Part shown: positions 8,174 to 17,144 of the stretch, in pieces
How positions within the stretch are numbered: the stretch's first letter is position 1
Layout of the letters: every line of letters starts with the position of its first letter
From: Extensimonas perlucida
Lineage (GTDB): Bacteria; Pseudomonadota; Gammaproteobacteria; Burkholderiales; Burkholderiaceae_C
Direction of reading: 5' to 3'
NCBI RefSeq assembly: GCF_007655255.1
Contig: NZ_VMYE01000021.1
Coordinates: 1-55,148 of the forward strand
DNA length: 55,148 nt
The notes under the pieces: generated by a model
The model's input: only the letters and a program-made list of their open reading frames with translations
Told to the model about the DNA's origin: nothing
Database searches by the model: none
Position numbers and translations under genes: made by a program

Positions 8174-8391
8174 CACTGCCGTGCCCAGGCCACGGCATCC
8201 TCAACGTCCTGCTCGGTGATCCCGAGTTGCTCCAGCTTCTCGCGCACGGCCTGGGCCTTCTGGACCCGCACCGGCGTCAGGATGATCCGGCCGCCCTCGA
8301 CGGTGACGTCGAAGTACTCCGCCGCATCCACGCCGGACACGGCCGCCTTGGGCAGCGTGATCTGATTTTTCGATGTGAGCTTGGCAAGCAT
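8173..8391 (-). CDS. AbrB/MazE-type antitoxin
   Basis: A 72-residue protein with the swapped-hairpin AbrB/MazE/SpoVT DNA-binding fold at the N-terminus (LAKLTSKNQITLPKAAV). A helical tail ends EDAVAWARQ and would bind the toxin. It is the first gene of a two-gene operon with the PIN toxin, overlapping by one base, and probably represses its own promoter in the AT-rich stretch just upstream (8395-8440). Length is typical. Confidence 0.85.
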   Translation of the reverse strand: MLAKLTSKNQITLPKAAVSGVDAAEYFDVTVEGGRIILTPVRVQKAQAVREKLEQLGITEQDVEDAVAWARQ

Positions 8392-8722
8392 GGGAGGCCT
8401 CCATAAGTTTCAAAGGAAATCTTACTTCCTTACTTCATTCTCGACAAGCATGCCTTCGGGCGCAGGGGTTTCAGGGCCTGCTGCGCTTTCAGCGCCGGTT
8501 GAAACGGACTGATCTGGTGAAAACACAGTGCCTGTTCCGCTCGATCCTGGAGCGCACCGGCTCCGCATTGATTGCGGCACACGAAGCCGACTGCCCCTAT
8601 ATCAAAGGGCTTGTCGAAGGCCAAAGGGCTGGGGATGGAGCAAGGGAATGGCCTCAAGGGGAAAGGCCCTACCCGAAAAGGCCAAAAGGCTCCTCCGGCC
8701 AGCCCATCACCAGGATGTCGCC
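8392..8722. other. Intergenic region between antitoxin and relaxase; candidate oriT
   Basis: About 330 bases without a supported gene, lying directly upstream of the MobH relaxase, where origins of transfer have been found in related ICEs. It contains an inverted repeat ggcct/aggcc (8650-8654 and 8664-8668) within repeated aaaggc-like motifs (8640-8690). It also carries the promoter side of the antitoxin operon. The oriT call is by position and structure only; no nic site can be assigned. Confidence 0.35.
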
Positions 8723-10519
8723 ATGCTTTCGCTGTTCCAGCGCAAACGGGTGCCGCTGGCCACCGCCGCCGCGCCACCTCCTGCCGAGCCTGCCAAAGGG
8801 CTGACGCCACCGCAGTCGGCCGCAGCGCTGCTGGCGGAGCCGCGCCGGCAGCGGCTGCTGGAACACATCTGGCAGCGCACCTCGCTGTCGCGTCGGCAGT
8901 TCCGCTCGCTGTACCTCGCGCCGCTGGAGCGCTACGCCGAGCTGGTCCAGCAGTTCCCGGCCTCGGAGGCGTATCACCATGCATGGCCGGGCGGCATGCT
9001 GGACCACGGCCTGGAGATCGTGGCCTACGCGCTCAAACTGAGGCAGTCCCACTTGCTTCCGGCCGGCGCCTCGCCCGAGGCCCAGGCCGCGCAAGCCGAG
9101 GCCTGGACCGCCGGGACCGCCTACGCCGCGTTGCTGCACGACATTGGCAAGATCGCGGTCGACCTGCACGTCGAGCAGGCCGATGGCCTGGTCTGGCACC
9201 CCTGGCACGGGCCGCTGCGGCAGCCGTACCGCTTTCGTTACCGGACGGATCGCGAGTACCGGCTGCATGGCGCCGCCACGGGACTGCTCTACACCCGTGT
9301 GCTCGATGCCGGCATCCTCGACTGGCTGAGCGACTACCAGGACCTGTGGTCGGCGCTGCTGTACGTGCTGGCGGGCCAGTACGAGCATGCCGGCACGCTT
9401 GGAGAGCTGGTCGTCAAGGCTGACCAGGCATCGGTGGCCCTGGCGCTCGGCGGTGATCCGGCCAGGGCGATGGCGGCGCCGAAGCATGCGTTGCAGCGCA
9501 AGCTGCTGGATGGCCTGCGCTACCTGCTGCGCGAGGAATTCAAGCTGAACCAGCCCGGCGGCCCGTCGGATGGATGGCTGACCCCGGAGGCACTCTGGCT
9601 CGTCAGCAAGACGGTCAGCGACAAGCTGCGCGCGCACCTCCTGTCGCAGGGCATCGAAGGCATTCCATCGAACAACACCGCCGTCTTCACGGTGCTCCAG
9701 GACCATGGGATCGTGCAGCCCGCCCCGGATGGGAAGGCGATCTGGCGGGCCACCGTCACGAGCGGCACCGGCTGGTCGCACAGCTTTACCTTCCTGCGCC
9801 TGTCGCCGGCCTTGATCTGGGAGTCGGGCGAGCGTCCCGCACCGTTCGCGGGCACGGTCACGACGGAAGAGGCCCTCCCTGGCGATGAGGCAGCGCCGGC
9901 CTCCGCCGGCATCCCGGCCACCTCACCGTCCCCTGGGGTAGCGGATTGCCAGGCCGGGATCGCGGACCCGGTCTCCGATCTGCTGTCGGTGCTCGATGCG
10001 TCCGACGCAGCCACCACCAGTGCATCGTCCGCCAGCGCGGAACCACCATCACCATCCGCCGCCGCACCTGTGGCAGTGGCTCATTTGGCGCCGACCAGTC
10101 CTGCCGCCATGCCGGCTCCCGCGAGGGCCACGCCGTCCGGGGAAAACTTCATCGCCTGGCTCAAGCACGGCATCGAGTCGCGCAAGCTCATCATCAACGA
10201 TGCGAAGGCATTGGTGCATACCGTCGATGGGACGGCGTACCTGGTCAGCCCCGGCGTTTTCCAGCGCTACGTGCAGGAACATCCGGAGATCCAGGTGCTG
10301 GCCCGGCAGGACAATCTGCACGACTGGCAATGGGTGCAGAAGCGCTTCGAGAAGCTGGGACTGCACCGCAAACAGGACAGCGGCCTGAACATCTGGACCT
10401 GCGAAGTCACCGGGCCGCGCAAGTCGCGGCGGTTGCACGGCTATCTGTTGGCGACGCCTTCGACATTGTTCGCGGAAGTCCCGCCGGACAACCCCTACCT
10501 GTCCCTGACGCGGAGCTAG
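8723..10519 (+). CDS. traI: MobH-family relaxase (TraI_2 domain)
   Basis: A 598-residue relaxase that nicks the ICE at oriT and leads the strand into the recipient. The N-terminal TraI_2 domain carries an HD-hydrolase-like metal site (HH 85-86, H95 and HD 139-140 in YAALLHDIGKIA), the signature of MOB-H relaxases. A Pro/Ala/Ser-rich linker spans about 375-465. The C-terminal TraI_2_C domain begins near GENFIAWLKHG. The ATG at 8723 was chosen because it starts the family-like sequence MLSLFQRKR; upstream in-frame codons code low-quality sequence. Orientation toward the integrase is as in ICEclc. Confidence 0.92.
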   Translation: MLSLFQRKRVPLATAAAPPPAEPAKGLTPPQSAAALLAEPRRQRLLEHIWQRTSLSRRQFRSLYLAPLERYAELVQQFPASEAYHHAWPGGMLDHGLEIVAYALKLRQSHLLPAGASPEAQAAQAEAWTAGTAYAALLHDIGKIAVDLHVEQADGLVWHPWHGPLRQPYRFRYRTDREYRLHGAATGLLYTRVLDAGILDWLSDYQDLWSALLYVLAGQYEHAGTLGELVVKADQASVALALGGDPARAMAAPKHALQRKLLDGLRYLLREEFKLNQPGGPSDGWLTPEALWLVSKTVSDKLRAHLLSQGIEGIPSNNTAVFTVLQDHGIVQPAPDGKAIWRATVTSGTGWSHSFTFLRLSPALIWESGERPAPFAGTVTTEEALPGDEAAPASAGIPATSPSPGVADCQAGIADPVSDLLSVLDASDAATTSASSASAEPPSPSAAAPVAVAHLAPTSPAAMPAPARATPSGENFIAWLKHGIESRKLIINDAKALVHTVDGTAYLVSPGVFQRYVQEHPEIQVLARQDNLHDWQWVQKRFEKLGLHRKQDSGLNIWTCEVTGPRKSRRLHGYLLATPSTLFAEVPPDNPYLSLTRS

Positions 10520-10543
10520 CAGCACGAAAGGCGCCAGCGCGCC

Positions 10544-12067
10544 TCATGGTGATCGGCGACACAGCGCACGCAGCACGCTTGCCAGCTTCTTGACAGCGAT
10601 CTCCAGTTCATGGGGTGCATGGGCAGCAAATCCCATGAGGAAACCGGCCCCATCCCTGCCCGATGCATGGCGGCGCGATGCATGCAGCGCGGTCAGCCCC
10701 AGCAGGTCGATGCCGACCCGCCGTGCCGATTCCACCGCCTCGCGCTCGGGAATGTCGCGGATGAACACGCAAGGCATCTGCATCCCGCCAGCGGGCACCC
10801 TGGGCTCCACGAAGTCGGCCAGGTGCTGGCGCACCAGCTGCGCCAGCACATCGCGGCGTTCCGCATAGACGGCCCGCATGGTTCGCACATGGGCTCCGAA
10901 ATGCCCACCCTCGATGAAGCGAGCCAGGGTGAGCTGCGGGATCGGTGCGCTGTGCCCATCCAGCAGGGTGCGGGCCACGGTCATGGGCGACACCAGAGCC
11001 TCCGGCAGCACCATGTAGCCGATGCGCAGGCCGGGGAACAGCGACTTGGTGAAGGTGCCGATGTAGATCGTGCGGCCGTGGGGGTCGAGCCCCTGTACGC
11101 ATGCGGTGGGCTTGCCTTCGTAGTGGAATTCGCTGTCGTAGTCGTCCTCGATGATCCAAGCCTGGTGCTGGCGGGCCCATTCGATGACGGCCAAGCGCCG
11201 GTCCAACGCCAGCGTAGCCCCGGTTGGGAACTGGTGCGAGGGCGTCAGGAACACCGCCCGGGCGGCATTGCAAGGGGTCTGCGCCTTTGCCAGCAGGTGC
11301 GCTATCTGCATGCCTTGGTCATCCATCGGCACGGGCACGCAATCCAACCCGGCGGCGTCAAATGCCTTGCGCGCCCCGTGGTACACGGGGTCTTCGATGA
11401 AGATGCGCTCGCCAGCATCGAGCAGCACGGTGGCGCACAGGGTCATGGCCTGTTGGGAACTGGTCAGCACCAGCACGCGCTCGGGTGTGGCCTGCGCGCC
11501 TCGTTCGAGGTTGACGTAGGCGGCAATGGCGCGTCGCAACGGCTCCATGCCCTGCGGTGGGCTGTGCAGCAGCGCCAGGGTGCCGTACTCCTTCAACACC
11601 TGCCGCTGCAAGCGCTCCCAGGTTGGCAGCGGAAAGCTGCGCGTCTCCGGCACGCCGGGCGCGAAGGGGCGCGACATCAGGAAGTCGCGCACGCCGCCGC
11701 CCTGGAGCATGGCATCGCCGCGCCGGCTCAGGCGCAGGGGTGCCTTGCGATCCACGCTCGTGCGCCGTGGTCTGCCGCGCCCGGGCAGCCACCGGGCCTG
11801 CTCGGACACGAAGCTGCCACTGCCGACCCGCCGCTCAATGAAACCTTCGGCGTGCAACTGGCCATAGGCCGACTCCACCGTGTCGCGGGACACCCCCAGC
11901 GACTTCGCCAACGCGCGCGACGCGGGCAGGGGGCGGCCTACATCGAGCGCGCCATCCAGGATCAACTGGCGAATGGCCCGCTGTACCCGTGCATGCAGGG
12001 GCAAGGCGCCGTGCGCGGGGTCGCCGAGCCAGGCTTTGACGGATTCAAGTTGGGCATGTCTGAACAA
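10544..12067 (-). CDS. MocR/GntR-family PLP-binding transcription regulator
   Basis: A 507-residue MocR-type regulator: a GntR winged helix (about residues 20-90, with LPASRALAKSLGVSRDTVESAY) fused to a fold-type I aminotransferase-like domain. The PLP lysine is K341 (GTFTKSLFPGLRIGYM) and the NxxP-like and EDDYDSEF motifs are kept, so it can bind PLP and probably senses an amino acid or PLP itself. It is transcribed divergently from the benE-aminotransferase-glyA set with about 100 bp between starts, the usual layout of a MocR regulator and its target operon. Known relatives include GabR, TauR and PdxR; which effector applies is unknown. Confidence 0.9.
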   Translation of the reverse strand: MFRHAQLESVKAWLGDPAHGALPLHARVQRAIRQLILDGALDVGRPLPASRALAKSLGVSRDTVESAYGQLHAEGFIERRVGSGSFVSEQARWLPGRGRPRRTSVDRKAPLRLSRRGDAMLQGGGVRDFLMSRPFAPGVPETRSFPLPTWERLQRQVLKEYGTLALLHSPPQGMEPLRRAIAAYVNLERGAQATPERVLVLTSSQQAMTLCATVLLDAGERIFIEDPVYHGARKAFDAAGLDCVPVPMDDQGMQIAHLLAKAQTPCNAARAVFLTPSHQFPTGATLALDRRLAVIEWARQHQAWIIEDDYDSEFHYEGKPTACVQGLDPHGRTIYIGTFTKSLFPGLRIGYMVLPEALVSPMTVARTLLDGHSAPIPQLTLARFIEGGHFGAHVRTMRAVYAERRDVLAQLVRQHLADFVEPRVPAGGMQMPCVFIRDIPEREAVESARRVGIDLLGLTALHASRRHASGRDGAGFLMGFAAHAPHELEIAVKKLASVLRALCRRSP

Positions 12068-12166
12068 TTGGCAGGTACTTCATCTGAAAATTGGTGGGGA
12101 ACATCATGCCATTAAAAGTCTATCGTCTCATGGTCTTTTCGTCCCCATGCCAGGAACCCACTTCAG

Positions 12167-13411
12167 ATGATGCCGTCGGACCCTTCAGCTTCGCCCGTTC
12201 GTTGGAACGATCTCACCCATCCCGTCATGGCCGGACTGATTTCGGTCATCGTTAACTATGGCGGCACTTTCATCCTGGTGTTCCAGGCAGCCAAGGTCGC
12301 GGGCCTGAGCCCGGAGCTGACGGCCTCGTGGGTGTGGTCGATTTCCATTGGCGTGGGCGTGACAGGCATCATTTTGAGCTGGGTATCCCGCGAACCGATC
12401 ATCACCGCCTGGTCCACGCCGGCAGCGGCGTTTCTGGTCACAGCACTGGCAACCACACCTTATGCCGAGGCCGTCGGGGCATACCTGATCTCGGCTGCCG
12501 CCTTTGTGCTGCTGGGCCTGTCGGGTTGGTTCGAGCGCGTTATCCGTTTGATACCGCCAGGCGTGGCTGCCGGGCTGCTGGCCGGCATCCTGCTGCAATT
12601 CGGCACTGGCGCCTTCGGCGGCTTGAGCGTCGATCCGCTGCTGGCGGGACTGCTGATCGCCGCCTATCTGGTGTTCAAGCGCTTTTCCGCGCGCTATGCG
12701 GTGGTGGGCATCCTGGTGCTGGGATTGGTATTCCTGCTGGCGCAGGGCCGCGTCGATCTGTCGGGACTGAGCCTGAAACTGGCCGCGCCGGTGTTCACCA
12801 TGCCCGCGTTCTCGCTCAACGCCTTGTTGAGCGTGGCGTTGCCGCTGTTCCTCATTACCCTGACCGGGCAGTACATGCCGGGCATGCTGGTATTGCGCAA
12901 TGACGGCTTCAAGACCAGCGCCAACCCCATCGTGACCATCACGGGCCTGGGTTCGCTGCTGATGGCGCCGTTCGGTTCGCACGCCTTCAACATCGCGGCG
13001 ATCACCGCCGCCATCTGCACGGGCCGGGAGGCACACGAAGACCCGTCCAAGCGTTGGATCGCGGGGATGGCCGCTGGGGTGTTCTACGTTCTGATCGGCG
13101 TGTTCGGGGTGACGCTGGCCGCGGTCTTCATGGCCTTCCCGGCGACCTTCATCACCACGCTGGCGGGCCTGGCCCTGCTGGGGACGATCGGCGGCAGCCT
13201 AGCCACCGCCATGTCCGATGCCAAGACCCGGGAAGCCTCACTGATCACGTTTCTGGCGGCCGCCGCCAACATCACCTTGCTGGGCATTGGCGGGGCGTTC
13301 TGGGGGTTGGTGCTAGGGCTGGCGGCGCATGCTGTGCTCAACGGGCGGGTGCTGCTGCGGGTACGTACATCGGTCATTACGCCTACGCCTGCAAACGAGA
13401 GGGTGAAGTGA
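12167..13411 (+). CDS. benE: BenE-family benzoate/H+ symporter-like permease
   Basis: A 414-residue polytopic inner-membrane protein with about 11-12 hydrophobic segments and the BenE-type N-terminus (WNDLTHPVMAGLISVIVNY). Other family-like stretches are PPGVAAGLLAGILL and PFGSHAFNIAAITAAICTG. BenE proteins are proton-coupled transporters for benzoate and related compounds. Here the gene is not with benzoate degradation genes but heads an operon with two PLP enzymes, overlapping the next frame by ATGA at 13411. Its substrate may therefore be an amino acid or related carboxylate. The start at 12167 is preceded by AGGA at a long spacing; an internal ATG at 12170 is possible. Confidence 0.9.
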   Translation: MMPSDPSASPVRWNDLTHPVMAGLISVIVNYGGTFILVFQAAKVAGLSPELTASWVWSISIGVGVTGIILSWVSREPIITAWSTPAAAFLVTALATTPYAEAVGAYLISAAAFVLLGLSGWFERVIRLIPPGVAAGLLAGILLQFGTGAFGGLSVDPLLAGLLIAAYLVFKRFSARYAVVGILVLGLVFLLAQGRVDLSGLSLKLAAPVFTMPAFSLNALLSVALPLFLITLTGQYMPGMLVLRNDGFKTSANPIVTITGLGSLLMAPFGSHAFNIAAITAAICTGREAHEDPSKRWIAGMAAGVFYVLIGVFGVTLAAVFMAFPATFITTLAGLALLGTIGGSLATAMSDAKTREASLITFLAAAANITLLGIGGAFWGLVLGLAAHAVLNGRVLLRVRTSVITPTPANERVK

Positions 13412-13476
13412 TGACCGAGGCTTTCAACACACGGACTGACGGTTACGCCAACCGTGCCGAATTCGAGGAATCTCCC

Positions 13477-14709
13477 ATGCAGACGACCGCCCCTCACCTG
13501 ATGCGCGCCTACGCCCGCCAACCTGTCTCATTCGTGCGCGGTAACGGCGCGCGGCTCTGGGACGAGCAGGGCGTGGAGTACCTAGATGCCATTGCCGGTG
13601 TCGCGGTTACCAGCCTGGGTCATGCCCACCCGGAAATCGCGGCCGTCATCGCCGAACAGGCCGGGGCGCTGCTGCACACTTCCAACGTGTTCCGCATCGA
13701 CTGGCAGGAGCAGTTGGGGGAACGCCTGTGTGCGCTGACCGGGATGGAAAGCGCCTTCTTCTGCAACTCGGGTGCGGAAGCCAACGAAACCGCCCTCAAG
13801 CTGGCCAGGCTGCATGCCCATCGCAGGCAGGTGGCACGACCGCAGATCCTAGTCATGGGCAACGCCTTCCATGGCCGCACGCTGGCCACGCTCGCCGCCA
13901 CGGACAACGCGGCCAACCAGCAGGGTTTCGGGCCGTTGCTGCCTGGCTTTCTGCGTGCTCCCTACGGAGATATCAGCGCGGTACGCCAGGCGGCAGAACA
14001 ATCCCCGGACATCGTGGCGGTGTTGATCGAATCTGTACAGGGCGAGGGTGGCATTCGGGTGGCCAGTGCCGAATACTTGCGCGAACTGCGCGCTTTGTGC
14101 GACCAGAGGGACTGGTTGCTGATGCTCGACGAGATCCAGGCCGGCATGGGGCGCACCGGCGCGTGGTTCGGATACGCGCACGCGGGCATCTCACCGGATG
14201 TGGTGACCCTGGCGAAAGCGCTGGGCAATGGCTTTCCCATCGGCGCGTGCCTGGCGCGCGGTATTGCGGCAGACCTGTTCTCGCCGGGCCAGCACGGCTC
14301 GACCTTCGGCGGCAATCCGCTGGCTTGCCGGGTGGCCTGCACCGTCCTCGACATCATGGCCCGTGACAGGATGCCCGAGCGCGCCATGGTGCTGGGCGCT
14401 CGCTTGCTGGTGGGCCTGCGCAAGGCGCTGGCAGGTCACCCGCACGTCCTCGCCATTCGCGGCCTGGGACTGATGGTGGGTATCGAACTGGACCGGCCCT
14501 GCAAGGAACTAGTTGGGCGCGCGCTGGCTGAGCAGCGCCTGCTCATCACCGTGACCCGAGACACCGTGATCAGGCTATTGCCACCATTCGTTTGCGACGA
14601 GCGTCAGATTGACGACATCGTGGTGCGTGTAGCGCGCCTGCTTTCATCGGACCTGGTTGATTGCGAGGTTTGGTCTGTTCCGGCTCAGCCGATGGACATC
14701 ACCGTATGA
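13477..14709 (+). CDS. Class-III aminotransferase (acetylornithine transaminase-like)
   Basis: A 410-residue PLP enzyme resembling ArgD/succinylornithine transaminase. It keeps the NSGAEANETALKLAR cofactor motif (about 97-111), DEIQ near 218 and the PLP lysine K247 (LAKALGNGFPIGA). Such enzymes move an amino group from an omega-amino compound to 2-oxoglutarate. The ATG at 13477 is preceded by GAGGA and begins the family-like sequence MQTTAPHLM; an ATG at 13411 overlapping the benE stop would add 22 residues. It lies between benE and glyA under a MocR regulator, so its substrate may be a catabolised or toxic amino acid instead of acetylornithine. Confidence 0.88.
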   Translation: MQTTAPHLMRAYARQPVSFVRGNGARLWDEQGVEYLDAIAGVAVTSLGHAHPEIAAVIAEQAGALLHTSNVFRIDWQEQLGERLCALTGMESAFFCNSGAEANETALKLARLHAHRRQVARPQILVMGNAFHGRTLATLAATDNAANQQGFGPLLPGFLRAPYGDISAVRQAAEQSPDIVAVLIESVQGEGGIRVASAEYLRELRALCDQRDWLLMLDEIQAGMGRTGAWFGYAHAGISPDVVTLAKALGNGFPIGACLARGIAADLFSPGQHGSTFGGNPLACRVACTVLDIMARDRMPERAMVLGARLLVGLRKALAGHPHVLAIRGLGLMVGIELDRPCKELVGRALAEQRLLITVTRDTVIRLLPPFVCDERQIDDIVVRVARLLSSDLVDCEVWSVPAQPMDITV

Positions 14710-14751
14710 CGTCCAACCCCAACCGCTATCCGCCCGACCAGGACGCACACC

Positions 14752-16023
14752 ATGTATGACACTTCTGTTGCCCTCGCCGATTTCGACCCGGAACTTGCCC
14801 TGGCAGTCCACCACGAAGCGCGCCGTCAGGAGGATCATGTCGAACTGATCGCCTCCGAGAACTACGCGAGCCCTTTGGTGATGGCCATCCAGAATTCGGT
14901 GTTCACCAACAAGTACGCCGAGGGTTACCCAGGCAAGCGCTACTACAGCGGCTGCGAGCATGTGGACGTGGCCGAACGCTTAGCCATCGAGCGGCTCAAG
15001 GTGCTATTCGACTGTGATTGGGCCAACGTCCAGCCCCATGCCGGCGCCCAGGCCAACGCAGCCGTGTTTCTGGCGCTGGCCAACCCCGGCGATACCGTGA
15101 TGGGCATGAACTTGGCTCAGGGTGGCCACCTGACCCACGGTAACCCATCCAACTTCTCCGGCCGCCATTACAAGATCGTGCCTTATGGACTCGACCCCCT
15201 AACCGGGCTGATTGACTACGACGAGATGGAGCGCATCGCGATGCAGGCACGGCCGAAACTGCTGATCGGCGGCTTCTCCGCCTATTCGCGGCACAAGGAC
15301 TGGGCACGCATGCGCGCCATCGCCGACAGGGCGGGTGCCATCTTCTGGGTGGACATGGCCCATGTCGCCGGCCTGGTGGCGACAGGCGAGTATCCTGACC
15401 CGTTGCCCCACGCTCACGTGGTCACCAGCACCACCCATAAGACCCTGCGCGGCCCGCGTGGCGGTATCATTCTCTCGAAAGTGCAGGACGAGGGCCTTTA
15501 CAGAAAGCTCGACTCCGCCGTATTCCCCGGCGTCCAGGGCGGGCCGCTGATGCATGTTATCGCCGCCAAGGCGGTGGCGTTCAAGGAGGCGCTGCAACCT
15601 GCATTCAAGGCCTACCAGCGCCAGGTGGTGGCGAACGCTCGCGCCATGGCCGCCGTGATCCAGCAGCGCGGCCACAAAATCGTTTCGGGCGGTACCGACA
15701 ATCACCTGATGCTGATCGACCTGTCCGCCAGGCCCTACACCGGTAAGGATGCGGACGCGGCGCTGGCCGATGCCTGGATCACCACCAACAAGAACAGCGT
15801 GCCGGGCGACCCGCGTTCGCCGTTTGTGACCTCTGGCGTGCGCATCGGCACGCCCGCCGTGACCACGCGCGGCTTCGGCGTGGCCGAGTGCGAGCAACTG
15901 GCCGGCTGGTTGTGCGACGTGCTGGATGCATTGGAAACCGGTGGTGTTGGATTAATTGCCGTGCGGGATCGAGTAAGACAGCAGGTGGCGGATCTGTGCC
16001 GTCGCCATCCCGTCTATCGATAG
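14752..16023 (+). CDS. glyA: Serine hydroxymethyltransferase (ICE-borne copy)
   Basis: A 423-residue SHMT, converting serine plus tetrahydrofolate to glycine and methylene-tetrahydrofolate in the cytosol. Conserved features include [12 protein letters not shown] near the N-terminus, the folate-site region [18 protein letters not shown] (201-210) and the PLP lysine K230 in [14 protein letters not shown]. Length and motifs are those of ordinary GlyA. It is the third gene of the benE-aminotransferase-glyA cluster, 42 bp downstream of the aminotransferase. A housekeeping copy is expected elsewhere, so this is likely an extra copy, possibly acting on another beta-hydroxy or alpha-methyl amino acid. 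Confidence 0.94.
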   Translation: MYDTSVALADFDPELALAVHHEARRQEDHVELIASENYASPLVMAIQNSVFTNKYAEGYPGKRYYSGCEHVDVAERLAIERLKVLFDCDWANVQPHAGAQANAAVFLALANPGDTVMGMNLAQGGHLTHGNPSNFSGRHYKIVPYGLDPLTGLIDYDEMERIAMQARPKLLIGGFSAYSRHKDWARMRAIADRAGAIFWVDMAHVAGLVATGEYPDPLPHAHVVTSTTHKTLRGPRGGIILSKVQDEGLYRKLDSAVFPGVQGGPLMHVIAAKAVAFKEALQPAFKAYQRQVVANARAMAAVIQQRGHKIVSGGTDNHLMLIDLSARPYTGKDADAALADAWITTNKNSVPGDPRSPFVTSGVRIGTPAVTTRGFGVAECEQLAGWLCDVLDALETGGVGLIAVRDRVRQQVADLCRRHPVYR

Positions 16024-16089
16024 GTAATCACTGACGGCAATGCGGCGCCTGCGTACTACCTCGTTGTAGGTGAGAGACGCAACGCCGAC

Positions 16090-16404
16090 CTAGACAGCGT
16101 CTTCCTGTTTTTCGGACAGTTGCGCCTCGGTCGCAGCCATCAGTGCCGCGGCCGAGCAACCCAGCCCCTTCGCGATCCGCAGGATCAACACCAGCGTGGG
16201 CATGTGCTCGCCGCGCTCGATCTTGCCCATGTGCGATCGCGCGATACCCGCCTGTTCCGCCAGCACCTCCTGCGCCAGCGCCTTCGCGGACCGTGCCTCG
16301 CGCACGGCAACGCCGAAAGCGCGCGCTGGCTCGCTTTCATAGGTTCTTGTTCCCGCAGGTCTCCCGCGTTGCACTGATCGCTTCTGCATCAACAGAAGCG
16401 TCAC
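16090..16404 (-). CDS. XRE-family HTH regulator
   Basis: A 104-residue DNA-binding protein with a Cro/CI-type helix-turn-helix (ALAQEVLAEQAGIARSHMGKIERGEHMPTLVLILRIAKGLG, about residues 42-82). The N-terminal extension is basic and a short tail follows. Small XRE regulators are common ICE and phage switches. It converges on glyA and stands back to back with the LysR fragment gene (starts 44 bp apart), so it could control that gene or the cargo operon. A start five codons later (16389) is equally possible. Confidence 0.82.
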   Translation of the reverse strand: MTLLLMQKRSVQRGRPAGTRTYESEPARAFGVAVREARSAKALAQEVLAEQAGIARSHMGKIERGEHMPTLVLILRIAKGLGCSAAALMAATEAQLSEKQEDAV

Positions 16405-16448
16405 GTTTCACGCGAATTTAAACCACGTTAAACTTATCTCATTGACCG

Positions 16449-17117
16449 ATGGCACGCGGTTTTTTCCAGTGTCGGCGTTGTGCGGGTGACACGATGATCG
16501 CTTCCGATCCTTTGAACATTGCCCTGTCGGACTGCCTGGCCTATCCCAGGTTGTCGGTACCGATGGCGGTACACCGTCGGCGCTATCCGGACAACCCGAT
16601 TCGTCTTCACGAAGAGCGCTTGGAGGATCAGCATCGAGGACTGCTCGCGGGGGCTTTCGAGGCAGGCCTCTGCCAATCGCCCGCAGCCCCTGAAGGCATC
16701 GATGTCCGACCCGTCTGGCGCGATGCGCTGGCATTGGCCGTGTCGGCCCATCACCCCTTGCTGGCCTTTGCGTCAGTGTCCCTGGAGCAGGCGGCCGACC
16801 ACCATTGGATCGCCCTGGATGGGCGCGACTGTGTCGGCTACTGTGGGCAAATCGACTCACTGCTGACGGTGGCCGGCGTCGTCCCCTCGGCCGTCACGAC
16901 GGCCACATCGTTCGGGTTGATGATGACCTTGGTGGCCGCCGGCTACGGTGTCTGCCTGGCACCCGCCGCCCGCATCGACGGCCATCGTGCCCTTGGCGTT
17001 GTCCAGCGTCCCTTGCAAGAGGGAGCACTGATGCTCACCACGTACTTCCTGAGCCGTCGAAATACGGACAGCACCCGCCTGGAGCCGTTCTTCCAAGCGC
17101 TCCAGGCAAGCGCCTGA
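16449..17117 (+). CDS. LysR effector-binding domain protein lacking its HTH
   Basis: The product (up to 222 residues) matches the periplasmic-binding-like effector domain of LysR regulators. It has the start PLNIALSDCLAYPRLSVPMAV, the middle VRPVWRDALALAVSAHHPLLA, and the inducer-pocket end ATSFGLMMTLVAAGYGVCLAP. No winged HTH is encoded before it: the frame opens only 45 bp upstream of the domain and the divergent XRE gene begins at 16404. It is therefore either a truncated regulator or a free-standing ligand-binding protein. A later ATG (16494) may be the true start. It lies between cargo and integrase. Confidence 0.7.
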   Translation: MARGFFQCRRCAGDTMIASDPLNIALSDCLAYPRLSVPMAVHRRRYPDNPIRLHEERLEDQHRGLLAGAFEAGLCQSPAAPEGIDVRPVWRDALALAVSAHHPLLAFASVSLEQAADHHWIALDGRDCVGYCGQIDSLLTVAGVVPSAVTTATSFGLMMTLVAAGYGVCLAPAARIDGHRALGVVQRPLQEGALMLTTYFLSRRNTDSTRLEPFFQALQASA

Positions 17118-17144
17118 CCGAACTTCGGCGCGACCCTGGCTCGA

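Noticed and set aside
12167-13411. BenE as evidence for benzoate degradation on the ICE
   Set aside because: No ben, cat or box genes are in the window and the operon partners are amino-acid enzymes, so the family name does not establish the substrate.
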